In this document: one piece after another, positions 10,908 to 22,694 of the stretch
Layout of the letters: each line of letters begins with the position of its first letter
How positions within the stretch are numbered: the first letter of the stretch is position 1
Source: Chenopodium formosanum
Lineage: Eukaryota; Streptophyta; Magnoliopsida; Caryophyllales; Amaranthaceae
Reading direction: 5' to 3'
Length of the DNA: 64,000 nt
Assembly: GCA_024500155.1 (NCBI GenBank)
Contig: CM044868.1
Span: 34,521,665 to 34,585,664 of the forward strand
Notes under the pieces: model-generated
What the model saw: the letters and a program-made list of their open reading frames with translations, nothing else
Database searches by the model: none
What the model was told of the DNA's origin: nothing
Made by a program: the position numbers and the translations under genes

Positions 10908-12222
10908 TGTATTATTCTGATAGCGGGTTCAGAATTATTAGAAAGCTAATATATTCAGTAAGGTCAAGTGATCGGAATGCCTGGGTGGAGGCTGCTTCCG
11001 ATAAGTAATATTAATATAATTAATATTACAGCTTAATCTTGACTGAACCCTTCGGGTCACACCCAAGCAAAATATACGAACCGACTCGATGAATTTATTC
11101 GGAAGAAATTAATTCGTCGCCCGAGTGTTAAATATTTAGACGTCGGTGATTCGAGCTTGGAGCGTCGAAACCGATCATCGGAAGCCGAGTCAAAAATAAT
11201 AAAAAGACGAGACGCGCAAAATAATAATAAATCGACCATATTCCCAAAATACCCCTAGCATCGGAATGCCCCGAGCATCCGAATGCTAGGGGCAAAAATG
11301 TCCAAGCATAGGTGGCTAGCAAGCGCACCAAGCTGAGCCTAGCATGGCTTGCTAGGTGCGTGCTAGCGCACCGTGCTAGCAGCCACGCAGAGCAGCATCT
11401 AGCAGCCGCGTGCACGTGGTGCGTGCAGCAGCTAGCTGCCGCAAGCTAGGCGTGCTAGCAACGCATGCACTAGCAGCCATGCACAGCATCAAGCCCGCAC
11501 CAAGTGCGTGGCTTGCGCGCACTGCAGCAGCCCTCATCTTGGTGCGGGGCTGGGCTCGGGCTGGGCTTGTGGCTGAGCTCGTGGTTGGGCCATAGGGCTG
11601 GTCACTATGGGGAAGCTTGAGGAATATGGGAGCAAGTGGTTAAGGACATGTGGCACAAGGAGAGTATTGAGTGGGGAGCAAGTATGGTCCCCTACTCTCC
11701 ATGTGGTCCTCACTAACCCATTTCACATGGTAATGCCCCTTGTAGATTTATTATTAGTTTGCAATTTTAATTTAATTTAGCTATAAATTAATTTGTGGAA
11801 TTTCATGATCCCACATTGATGGGATAGAAATTCCCACTCATACTTTCCTCTATAAATACCAACCTTGGGATTTGGAGTAAAGTGCTTGAGTGGGAGTTAG
11901 AAAGAGCATTCCATATTTTGGGAAAAACTCTTAAACTCCATTAACACTTGGGTTTTGGTCGGACCTTGCTAACTCCAAGGTAGCAAACCTAAAAAGTCGT
12001 GTTCATCCTTTGTGGGTGGATACCGTTGGAGGCACGGCATTTGCGGTGCTCAAGGCTTTCAAGTAAGAGCTCGTTTTAAGAGGGCGAAGCTCGCTTCAAG
12101 GGTATGATTCGTTCTTCCTTTTCTTGTGTTTATTTATTTATGCTTTATGACTTTATTAATTACGAGTGGTTCCTTGGGTCGGGGTTGTTTCCGCGGTGAG
12201 TCGGACTCACCAAACCCCAACA
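10908..12222 (+). repeat. Copia 5' LTR
   Basis: Begins TGTATTATTCTGATAG and ends CCAAACCCCAACA; the partner is 19699-21002. TATA box near 11851. A GC-rich stretch at 11290-11600 is crowded with GCTAGC and GCAGCC words. The LTR pair is nearly identical over the first 370 bp and much less so afterwards. Confidence 0.9.
11851..11858 (+). promoter_or_regulatory. TATA box of the copia 5' LTR
   Basis: TATAAATA in CCTCTATAAATACCAACC, conserved at 20631-20638 in the 3' LTR. The position fits the LTR promoter. Confidence 0.6.
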
Positions 12223-12225
12223 CAA

Positions 12226-12236
12226 GTATCAGAGCC
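12226..12236 (+). other. Copia primer-binding site (initiator tRNA-Met type)
   Basis: GTATCAGAGCC just after the LTR matches the core of the TGGTATCAGAGCC site used by plant copia elements. The usual leading TG is replaced (CAAGTATC), so the site is slightly damaged. Confidence 0.7.
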
Positions 12237-14583
12237 TGCTCGTTTATTTTTATAATTATGTTTTTCAAGGTCTATTTTGGCTTATTTTTCTGGTTTAAGT
12301 TGCTAATTAGATTAGTAGCTCGCTTTTATTTATTTTAATCCCGTTTTTAATGTCCAATTTGGCCCAGAACACAGATTTTCGCCCAAAAATAGTGAATTTT
12401 GGGTGGAAAAGGTGTTCTGGAAAGGTTTTTACCCCGTCGGATCTGTGATTTTGAGGCTTCCTAAGTGTTAAAGATTCAATCTTTATTTGTGATAAGTGAT
12501 TGAAACTTTAAAAAACCACGAAATTCCATGTTATTTTGTGTTAAACTTTGTTGTTTTAATCATTTTGATTTTATTAGAAACATAAAGTTTCAATTTTTGT
12601 GATAGAAATTTGGTTATCTTCATGTTGGAAGATATAATTGTCAAGGATTCACAAAATTTAGATGTTGGAATTTTCGTTTGAACATTAAAGTTCATATTTT
12701 TCCAACTTCCCCTTACTTTGTCAAATTCTCAAGTTTAATTTAAATTTATTAAATTAAAAGTGAGAAATTGCCTCAACTTTGTTATTGCACCAAACTAAAC
12801 CACTTTAATTTAGAATGGTTCTTGGAATTATTTTGGTTATTTGCACTATGAAATTTATTAAGTTAGACTTGTTTAAAATTTTTATTTTTTGCTCATTAAG
12901 TTAGTTCTAAAATTAATTTAGAATTAATTAATTATGTCTCGCGAAATGGGATCAAATCCTGAGGCCATGACACGCAAAACGAGGCAAAGAACCACTCTTG
13001 GCTATCCGGGCTACATAGCAGCCCACATGTGGCTGCCAAGGTGGCTGCCCCGCCTTGCGTGCGGCCACACACGCGGCAGCAGCACACGGCCGCAGCAGCC
13101 ACGCACCAGCAGCCATGGTTGTGCGTGCGCGTGCGTGCGGCAGTGGCAGTAGCCCATGGCTGCTTGCCGCGGGCCGTGTGTGCGGAGTTTTTTGTGTGTG
13201 CACATGCTTGGTGCGGTGAGGTGAATAGCCGTAGTATGCTTCGTTTGCATGAGCCGCGATTATTCGAGTTTTCTTGGAAAAACGCTTAAAGCGAAAGCCA
13301 CTTGAAATGCGGTTGGCTTAATATTGCTTATTTTGCCGCTTTATTTATTTTAATTAATTTTGTTTATTTTAATTAAAAATTTGGGAGGCTAGGCCTCGGT
13401 TTTGAGCGGCATTGGCAAAATTTTATTTTGACAAGTTTGGGTGCTACCGACTTAATTAATTGGATTAATTAAGGGAAATGAGGAATTTAGTGGGAGCTTC
13501 AATTATTAATGACGTCAATTACATAATCGGTTAAACAACTTTGACTAGTTTTAATTAGGCGTGTTAATCGGATTAACCGCCTAGATTAGTTACTAGTGTG
13601 CGCGTTGTTTAAATGCAATTTACTTGTTTGATATTGTAAATTGCATAGGCCATTCACAAATAGTGAATGGATGAATGGTATATATATTCTCTCTCAAGGG
13701 TTTTATGAAATGGCAACTAGTGGGACCTGATTAGGATAGAATATACGGACTACGTGCGGTTATGTATTTTTGTAAATCTAAATACGGTCTACGCACCGTT
13801 AAGTATTTTTGTACCTTAATATTTAGATTATTCCTAGTCGTAGACACTAGTATTTGCATAGTTTGGTTAAGTCTTGAAGACGGCGTGTCTTGGAAGACAA
13901 AGCCTTGAATTGCAAATGAAGACCGTTTGAAGATTTGAAGAATTCAAGAGGTCATGCTAGTTGCCAATATGCATCTATAATTTCGCTTTATATTTTATGC
14001 TTATATACATGTGAATTATTCGTTAGATGCATGTTTAGGTTTTCTTTATGTTGCGATGATTAGTTAAGTTCACTTAAATAAACCAACATAGAAATCTTAG
14101 GTCCCTAATAATATTGAGTCAAACTTGCCTTTCCAAAACAACACTTACCAACCGAACGAGGGTGATGGTAGGCTGCGCTAAAGCGAAGTGCCATCACTTC
14201 TCCAAGGCTCATAAGGCACACCGAGTGTGCACGTTGGTTTTGGTTTAACTCATCGGTATGAGTGAGGAGTCCTCACATACCGTGGCAAAAGAGATACATC
14301 GTCAAAGATGCATTAGATGCGACGATTGTCTAACCAAGAGTGGCTTAGAGCCATTAGCAAGGCAATGCTTACCCTAGAAGATTGAGTGTTAAGACAAGCT
14401 AAAGCATGCTTAACCACTCTTTGTTTCTTCGGATCTTGGAATCGCCTTATTTTCACAAAATAGGGACAACTTTACGTGTAAATAAGACGTTAAATAAGTA
14501 TTGAAAATTTGCATAAATAAAATTCAATCTTATTTAAGTAATTTTGAATGGTTTTTCATTAAAATTCTTTCAATTGTAGAATC
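12237..14583 (+). other. Long untranslated leader of the copia element
   Basis: About 2.35 kb between PBS and gag with no credible gene. It is AT-rich apart from a GC-rich island at about 13010-13200 dominated by GCAGCC/GGCTGC and GCGTGCG words. Short frames across the island are compositional artefacts. Confidence 0.65.
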
Positions 14584-17500
14584 ATGTCTTCAACCTCAAA
14601 CAACCAGTTTTCATTACGCTCAATTCTCGACAAGGAGAAGTTGAGTGGTACAAATTTCCTTGATTGGCAAAGGAATTTGCGCATCGTTCTTATGCAAGAA
14701 CAGAAAGAGTATGTCCTTGATGAGGAAATGCCCGAGGCTCCCAATGAGGAGGTAACTCAAGCAACCCTTAATTTAGGGCAAGAAGCCGATCGGGATGTCA
14801 AGTGCGTAATGCTAGCCATTATGTCTCCTGAACTTCAGAAAACCTTCTTCGAGAAGGAATCGGCCTATGAGATTATTTCTGAGTTACAGAATATGCTTCA
14901 AGAACAGGCGCGAACTGAAAGGTTTGAAACCCACATGCAGATCCTTGAGACTAAGCTCAAGAAAGGAGAGCCAGTCAGCCCACATGTGCTCAAAATGATC
15001 GGATTATTTGAGAACATGGGAAGGCTGGATGCGGGGTATTCAATTGAAATGGCTATTGACATCGTTCTCCATTCCCTTCATAAAGGCTATGACCAGTTCA
15101 AGATGAACTACAACATGCATAGCATGGAGAAAATCCTCACCGAGCTTCATGGGATGTTGAAGCAAGCTGAGCAGATGCTCAAGGATGAGGGAAGGCATGA
15201 TATGCTAATGATTAAGAAGGGCAAGCCATTAAAAAGGGCGGGCAAAAAGAAGAAGGGCTTCAAGGGGAAAGGAAAGAAGAACTTTTCGCCTAAGCCGAAA
15301 GCTACCAAAGACAACAAGGAGAAAAAGGTAGCATCTTCTAAGTCTGATTCCGAATGCTTCTTTTGTAAGAAGAATGGACATCGGAAGAGAGACTGCCTCA
15401 AATTCAAGGAAGATAAGAAGAACGGAACCGTTGCTTCTACATCAGGTATTTGTGTTATAGACTTTAACTTCACTAGCTCAGCTTCATGGGTATTAGATAC
15501 CGGATGTGGCTCACACCTTTGTTCCAATTCACAGGCACTAAGGAACACTAGGAGGCTAGCGAAGGGAGAGATCGAGCTCCGGGTAGGAAATGGAGCAAGG
15601 ATTGGTGCTATATCCGTAGGATCTGTTAGTTTGTCTTTGCCCACAGGGCTAGTTTTGGAACTTGACAATGTTTATTGTGTTCCCAACATTACCAAAAACA
15701 TCATTTCAATTTCGGCGTTGGACGCCAAAGGTTTTGAATTTCGAGTTAAGGACCAATCATGTTCATTTTATCTCGATAATGTTTTATATGGTACGGCACA
15801 TTCAGAAAATGGTCTTTATGTGTTATCTCTAGACAAAGAAATTTATAATGTTAATAATTCTGTAAAGAAAGCTAAGACTACACCGTCTAGTCAAACTTAC
15901 TTGTGGCATTGTCGTCTTGGCCACATTAACATCAAACGCATCAAGAAGCTTCTTCAAGAAGGTATTCTTGACTCATTTGATTTAGAATCCTTTGAGAATT
16001 GCGAAGGATGTTTATTAGGCAAGATGATAAAGCAACCATTCTCCAATTTGGGAGAAAGGGCCGGTGACTTGTTGGGACTAATACACACCGGTGTATGTGG
16101 GCCAATGAGTACACCCGCAAGGAGTGGTTATCGGTATTTCATAACCTTCACGGACGACTATAGTAGATATGGTCATGTCTATCTAATGTCGCACAAATTT
16201 GAATCGTTTGATAAATTCAAGGAATTTCAGAACGAAGTTGAAAACCAACTCGGCAAGAAAATCAAAGCGCTTCGATCGGATCGAGGTGGCGAATATTTGA
16301 GCCAAGAATTCAATGACCATCTGAAAGAACATGGAATACTTTCAGAGTTGACACCTCCGGGAACTTTTCAATGGAATGGAGTATCTGAAAGGAGGAATCG
16401 AACCCTGTTAGACATGGTCCGATCGACTATGGGTCTTAGTGAACTTCCAATATCTTTCTGGGGACATGCACTTTTAACTGCGGCACTTATACTGAATCGT
16501 GCTCCGTCAAAGGCAGTGAAAAAGACTCCATATGAACTATGGACAAATAAACCTCCAAGGTTGTCTTTTCTCAAGATTTGGGGATGCGAAGCATATGTCA
16601 AGAAACTCATTTCTAACAAACATCATCCGATATCTGACAAGGTTTACTTTGTGGGTTATCCAAAAAAAACCAAAGGGTATTACTTCTACAATAAATCCGA
16701 GAACAAAGTGTTTGTTGCTCGTGATGATGTCTTTTTGGAGAAGGAGCATCTCTCCAAAATGACAAGTGGGAGGAAAATCGAACTTGACAAAGTTCGAGAG
16801 GACAAGCAACAAGGACAAGTTGACAATCAAAGTGCTCACGAAGCATCTGTTGACATTGGTCAAAGTCAAAATATGCAAAGTCAAACCGATAATGCAAATG
16901 CTCAGTCCATCACCCTACGTAGGTCAACTCGGCCAAGATCTCAACCTGACAGATATCTTGGTGTTGTATTAACCGAAGATCAGGACATTCTAGTAGTGGA
17001 TGAAGATGAGCCGGCAACCTACAAGCAAGCTATGACGAGCCCCGACTCTACAAAATGGAAAGAGGCCATGAAATCCGAAATTGACTCCATGTTTGAAAAT
17101 CAAGTATGGGACTTGGTTGATTTACCCGTAGGTTACACACCTATCGGATGTAAATGGATTTTCAAGATGAAAACCGACAAATATGGAAATGTATTCATTT
17201 ACAAAGCAAGGCTGGTAGGAAAAGGTTACAGGAAAATTCACGGCGTTGATTATGATGAAACCTTTTCTCCAGTAGCTATGCTTAAGTCCGTTCGAATTCT
17301 TCTAGCGATTGTTGCATATTACAATTATGAAATATGGCAGATGGACGTCAAAACCGCCTTCCTCAATGGAATTTTGGAAGAAACTATGTACATGACACAG
17401 CCTAAAGGTTTTGTCGACAAGAACAATCCTAAGAAGGTATGCAAGCTTAAGAAGTCCATTTATGGAATAAAGCAAGCAAGCAGAAGTTGGAATTTGCGAT

Positions 17501-18479
17501 TTGATGAAGCCATCAGTAAGTTTGGTTTTATCAGGAATCCAGATGAGTCTTGTGTTTACAAGAAGGTCAGTGGTAGTGACATCGCCTTCCTAGTCTTATA
17601 TGTTGATGACATTTTGCTCATTGGAAATAGCATTCCGTTGTTAGAGTCTATAAAGGCTTGGCTCGGGAAATAATTTTCAATGAAAGACTTGGGAGAGGAG
17701 CCAAGAGAGGGCACCTACCCATGTCACATGGCATAACCTTACGCAAGAAGCAGTGTACAAAGACACCTGATGAGCGAGAAAGGATGAGTCGTATTCCATA
17801 TGCTTCGTTTATTGGATCGATCATGTATGCCATGATATGTACTAGGTCAGATCTATTGTATGCCTTGAGTGCTACGAGCCGATGCCAATCAGACCCAGGA
17901 GAGGCGCATTGGACTACGGCCAAGAATATTCTGAAGTACCTGAAAAGGAACAAGGATAATTTCCTGGTCTATGGCGGTAAAGATGAATTGGTTGTTGAGG
18001 GATATACCGACGCAAGCTTCCAGAAAGACAGAGACGACTCCAAGTCACAATCCGGATACATATTCTGTCTCAATGGAGGAGCGTTTAGTTGGAAGAGTGC
18101 AAAGCAAAGCACAACCGCTGATTCTACAACTGAAGCCGAGTACTTGGCAGCGTCTGAGGCAGCCAAGGAGGCAGTTTGGATTCGCAAGTTCATTGATGAA
18201 CTTGGTGTTGTACCCTCCATTAAGGGTCCAATAGACCTCCATTGTGACAACAATGGAGCTATTGCTCAGGCTAGAGAGCCACGAGAACATCAGAAGGTCA
18301 AACATGTCAAGAGGCGATTTCACATGATTTGAGAATGGAAGACGGAGGGTGAAATCAGAATTTGCAAAGTGGGAACAGATGACAATGTAGCCGATCCACT
18401 AACTAAACCCTTGTCTAAAGTGAAGCACAACAAACACATTGAGGCAATGGGAATCAAGCATGTCGCGAACTGGCTTTGA
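14584..18479 (+). pseudogene. Ty1/copia gag-pol polyprotein
   Basis: ATG at 14584 follows the leader. In order: Gag (LDKEKLSGTNFLDWQRNLRI), a zinc knuckle CFFCKKNGHRKRDC near 15355, protease WVLDTGCGSHLC near 15490, integrase zinc finger (HCRLGHINIKR ... CEGCLLGK) and catalytic core with FTDDYSRY and RSDRGGEY, then RT with QMDVKTAFLNG and the YVDD box in VLYVDDILL near 17610. Stop TAA at 17671 follows WLGK. Just after DLGE about 45 codons expected between RT and RNase H are missing, and the frame shifts. RNase H resumes near 17706 (MSHGITLRKKQC, TDASFQKDRD, DSTTEAEYLAAS). A TGA at 18330-18332 precedes the natural end ANWL at 18479. The order protease-integrase-RT is diagnostic of copia. Confidence 0.93.
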
Positions 18480-19103
18480 TTCCCATATTATAGTGTTTTA
18501 ATTAAATTTTGGACAATGTTAATGTAAAGCACTATGATGAACCATTCATTTTTTGGAGTAATTAAAATTTTTCATGCAATTTAATTCACTCTGTCTCTAT
18601 TTAATTGTGGTTTAGAATTAAATAATAAGTCCATTCGATTTTAATAAATATTCAAAATAGGGTATCAAGTCAATGGCTTGGATAAAGAAACACCTATTAA
18701 GTGAACAGTGAATATTTTAATCGAAAATTATCCCTAATCAAGGTCATATTTTTTGTGGACGATTAATGACCATTAGAGATTAGTGTGTAGTATGATTTGT
18801 AGCATCGTTTCTTGTGCTATGAGAATATAAATCATTTGCACAGGTATTGGTTTAGAACCATACTAGATCGACCTATGAGAATACTTTAAGAGATTTAAAT
18901 CATTTGCACAGGTATTGGTTGAGTACTAGTCCGCTTTGGTATCCGCCAAACCTCTGCCGTAACTGGGGATTATAACGACATATATTGAGCGGCTAGGTCC
19001 TCTTAGTAAGAGAAGCTACATTACAAGGCTGGAAATGTCCCCCTACTAACAATAGGGAACATGTCTTGTTGTTTACAAGGCCTCTAGAAGAGCGAGACTG
19101 TGT
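18480..19103 (+). other. Copia 3' non-coding region, polypurine-like tract and first LTR bases
   Basis: Non-coding. It ends with CTAGAAGAGCGAGACTG, shaped like the polypurine tract that directly precedes copia 3' LTRs. The next bases, TGTA at 19101-19104, equal the first four of the LTR. Sequence then switches to Athila RT instead of continuing the LTR. Confidence 0.6.
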
Positions 19104-19698
19104 AAATGGAGGTCATGCATCTTTGAAAGGTAGAAGGAGCATTGCTTAAACCGGATAACATTCTTCGGTATGCAAATGTCCCATATGGACATTTGAAAGT
19201 AGTTTTCTCTTGATCGCTTGGATTGATAGGGATTTGGAAGAATCCAGAATACCCATCAAAGAAACAAAAGAAAGCATGGTGAGAGAGCCTCTCAAGCATT
19301 TGGTCCATGAATGGGAGAGGGAAATGATCTTTCTTGGTATTTTTGTTCAACCTCCTATAATCAATACACATTCTCCACCCGGTCACCTTCCGGGTGGAGA
19401 TTTGCTCTCTTCCTTCACCCTTGATTATGGTCATCCCACCCTTTTTTGGAACCACATGAACCGGGCTAACCCACTTGCTATCGGAGATAGCATAGATGAT
19501 ACCCGCCTCATGTAGTTTCAAAATTGCTTTCTTCACAACCTCTTGGAGGTTGGGGTTCAACCTCCTTTGAGGTTCAATGGAGGTGGAATGATCTTCTTCA
19601 AGATGAATACGATGCATGCATAAAGAAGGGCTAATACCCTTGATATCATCAATGCTATACCCTATCACATCTGAAAGGAATGGTGTCCTTCGAACAAG
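19104..19698 (-). pseudogene. Second copy of the Athila RT fragment, inside the copia element
   Basis: This 595 bp segment repeats 10313-10907 at a constant offset of 8791 bp, with one substitution seen (GATGACATT versus GATAACATT near 19157) and no indels. It encodes the minus-strand RT part from YSIDDIKGISP to NAPSTFQRCMTSI and lacks the YxDD box because it is cut at 19104. Its right edge, including the ACAAG target copy, joins the 3' LTR exactly as the original joins the 5' LTR. Host-flank DNA is therefore duplicated inside the retrotransposon. Confidence 0.93.
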
Positions 19699-20999
19699 TG
19701 TATTATTCTGATAGCGGGTTCAGAATTATTAGAAAGCTAATATATTCAGTAAGGTCAAGTGATCGGAATGCCTGGGTGGAGGCTGCTTCCGATAAGTAAT
19801 ATTAATATAATTAATATTACAACTTAATCTTGACTGAACCCTTCGGGTCACACCCAAGCAAAATATACGAACCGACTCGATGAATTTATTCGGAAGAAAT
19901 TAATTCGTCCCCCGAGTGTTAAATATTTAGACGTCGGTGATTCGAGCTTGGAGCGTCGAAACCGATCATCGGAAGCCGAGTCAAAAATAATAAAAAGACG
20001 AGACGCGCAAAATAATAATAAATCGACCATATTCCCAAAATACCCCTAGCATCGGAATGCCCCGAGCATCCGAATTCTAGGGGCAAAAATGTCCAAGCAT
20101 AGGTGGCTAGCAAGCGCACCAAGCCGAGCCTAGCATGGCTGGCTAGGTGCGTGCTAGCGCACCGTGCTAGCAGCCACGCACAGCAGCAGCTAGCAGCCAC
20201 GTGCACGTGGTGCGTACAGCAGCTAGCTGCCGTAAGCTAGGCGTGCTAGCAGCGCACGCACTAGCAGCCACGCAGAACAGCAAGCCCGCACCAAGTGCGT
20301 GGCTTGCGCGCACAGCAGCAGCCCGCATCTTGGTGCGGGGCTGGGCTCGTGGCTGGGCTCGTGGATGGGCCATAGGGCCGGTCACTATGGGGAAGCTTGA
20401 GGAATATGGGAGCAAGTGGGTAAGGACATGTGGCACAAGGAGAGTATTTAGTGGGGAGCAAGTATGGTCTCCTACTCTCCACGTGGTCCTCACCAACCCA
20501 TTTCACATGGTAATGCCAGTTGTAGATTTATTATTAGTTTGCAATTTTAATTTAATTTAGCTTTAAATTAATTTGTGGAATTTCATGATCCCACATTGAT
20601 GGGATAGAAATTCCTACTCATAATTTCCTCTATAAATACCAACCTTGGGATTTGGAGTAAAGTGCTTGAGTGGGAGTTAGAAAGAGAATTCCATATTTTA
20701 GGAAAAACTCTTAAACTCCATTAACACTTGGGTTTTGGTCGGACCTTGCTAACTCCAAGGTAGTGGACCTAAAAAGTCGTGCTCGTCCTTTGTGGGTGGA
20801 TACCGTTGGAGGCACGGCATTTGCGGTGCTCAAGGCTTTCAAGTAAGAGCCCGTTTTAAGAGGGAGAAGCTCGCTTCAAGGGTATGATTTGTTTTTCCTT
20901 TTCTTGTGTTTATTCATTTATGCTTTATGGTTTTCTTAATTACGAGTGGTTCCTTGGGTCGGGGTTGTTTCCGCGGTGAGTCGGACTCACCAAACCCCA
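19699..20999 (+). repeat. Copia 3' LTR
   Basis: Partner of 10908-12222, with the same start and end words (shared end up to 21002). Two differences appear in the first 370 bp. More than fifteen differences and indels cluster in the GC-rich zone (20100-20370), with more beyond. Confidence 0.9.
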
Positions 21000-21004
21000 A
21001 CAAC
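21000..21004. repeat. Right 5 bp target-site copy of the copia element
   Basis: ACAAC, partner of ACAAG at 10903-10907. The alternative boundary (LTR ending at 21002, right flank ACATC) gives two mismatches. Confidence 0.6.
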
Positions 21005-22694
21005 ATCCTTATATTTTCTCAAAACATCAAGTATTTTTTCCAAATTAAGACCATCTAGGTAGCATTGACAATAATAGGGTATTTTCCCTCTTTATCAAGA
21101 TAAGCATATTTCAAAGAACGGGGAAGGGGCTTGAGTTCCACCTTGGGAGGAGGCTTATAACTCTCCTCCAATTTCTCCTCCTTGGACTCAAGCTTGATCT
21201 CAACTTGTTTTTCAACCTCCTCCTTTTAGGATTCCTCCATTGCAATGACAAATTGTTTTGCCTTTTGAGAGTGGAACTCTTCTTTGCATGTTAAAGCTTC
21301 TGTCATTGGATCTTGAGGCCTCATCATGACCCTCCCCAAGCGATCTAGCTCCTCATTCACAACATTAACTCTATAGCATTTTTCAACCATAGGGTTCTTG
21401 AGCAACTTAGAAAACTCAAAGACAATCTTCTCATTGACCACCTCTCATGTGATGGTGTTGTTCTTGCAATTGATGACCGCCCCCAAAGTTTTAAGAGCTT
21501 CACGTCCCAAAATCAAAGGGGTGTTAACATCTTCCGCCATATCCATCAGTACAAAGTCACAAAGCATGTAGATGTGTCCCACTTGAATTGAAACATCCTC
21601 AAGCTCTCCACAAGGTAATTTCACCGACCGATCGGCCAATTGAATTGTCTTCCTTGTAGGGATCATCTCTATATTGAGTTTTAAAGCAATGGATAGAGGG
21701 ATTAAACTAACACTTGCTCCAAGATCGGCTAAGGCGCCCCTAGCTTCCATGTTCCCAATTTTCACCGGCAAAGTGAAGCTTCCCGGTCTTTTTTCTTCTT
21801 GGGCATCTTATGTTGGACAAGAGCACTCACTTGATGTGGAAGGATGATAAGATCATCATTGAGCTTCCTCTTATTGGTGAGAATATCTTTGAGGAACTTT
21901 GAGTAAGATGACATTTGTGTCACAACTTCAAAGAAAGGGAGGTTAATGCGCAAATTCTTCATCAAACTAAGTTATTTTGCAAACTTGTCATTCAACTTTC
22001 TCTCCGCAAGCCGACCGGGAAAAGGAACATGTCCATCAAGATTCCTAGCCTCGCTAGGAATTGAAGTTGTCTTCTCCTTGTCAAGCTTCTTCTTCTCTGA
22101 ACCTCCTTCTATCTCATCAACTTTTTCTTTCTCACCTCCCTCGTTTTCATTCACATTCTCCTCTCCTCCCTTCTTTTCCTCACTATCTCCCTCATTTGGT
22201 CCTTCATAGGAAGTTCTCGGCCTCAATGTGATCGCCTTGCATGTATCGGGTTTTGAGTTGTGAGAAGGGTTAGGTTGTGGTTGTCCCGGTAGAGTCGATG
22301 GTGAATTAAAAGGAGCTCTCGGCCAATTGAGCTAGTTGTGAATCAACCATCTTGTTGTGAGCTCTTATTTCTTGAATTTGTTGCCCAAAAGTTTACATTT
22401 GTGCATGCATGGCTTGAAGGAGTTGAGTTTGTGTTAGCTCCGCTTGAGGTGCTTGTTCTTGATTTCTTTGAGGTGCTTGGGTTTGATTGTTGTATTGGTT
22501 GTTCCTTGGATAGCTTCCTCTTAGGTTTTGGTGTTGATATGGAGGTGGATTTTGATATTGAGGATTGGAGCTGTAGAAAGGTTGAGCTTGTTGGTTTCCT
22601 TGTTGAGGTTGAGATGCATACCCGGGTGGTGGTTGTCTCTAAGCTACTCCACCACCGCTTCCTCTAAATCCTTCTTGCCTTGTATTGTATGTCG
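21003..22694 (-). pseudogene. Athila gag C-terminus, protease and start of pol
   Basis: On the minus strand a Glu/Lys-rich stretch leads to PFPGRLAERKLNDKFAK (near 21990) and KNLRINLPFFEVV, then MSSYSKFLKDIL and LTNKRKLNDD, the conserved Athila text ahead of protease. Protease reads GALADLGASVSLIPLSIA with the active-site Asp at about 21730, then LGREALKTLGAVINC. A frameshift near 21770 separates the lysine-rich linker from protease, and a stop follows at 21445. The next block ends with LKPLPRSLKYAYLDKEGKY and DVLRKYKDV, running into the copia insertion; RT resumes at 10907. Protease would mature the polyprotein; this copy cannot make it in one piece. Confidence 0.82.

Larger units (their letters stand above)
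10908..20999 (+). mobile_element. Ty1/copia retrotransposon with an aberrant 3' end
   Basis: 5' LTR, initiator-Met-type PBS, a long leader, a gag-pol frame and a 3' LTR are all in the plus orientation, inserted into an Athila pol gene on the other strand. Between the polypurine-like tract (to 19100) and the 3' LTR (19699) lies a 595 bp second copy of the Athila RT sequence that flanks the 5' LTR. This is not a normal element part. The gag-pol frame has two stops and a deletion, so the copy is inactive. The LTR terminus is either at CCCCA (20999) or three bases on at CCCCAACA (21002); the target duplication favours the former. Confidence 0.85.

Noticed and set aside
12934..13289. Overlapping frames on both strands rich in Ala, Arg, His, Cys
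   Set aside because: They arise from the GC-rich GCAGCC island in the copia leader, which lacks stops by composition.
15147..15668. 173-codon minus-strand frame opposite the copia gag/protease
   Set aside because: It is the antisense shadow of a clear plus-strand coding region, with no motif of its own.
22338..22667. 109-codon plus-strand frame, Val/Leu/Phe-rich
   Set aside because: Opposite the low-complexity C-terminal part of Athila gag; composition explains it.
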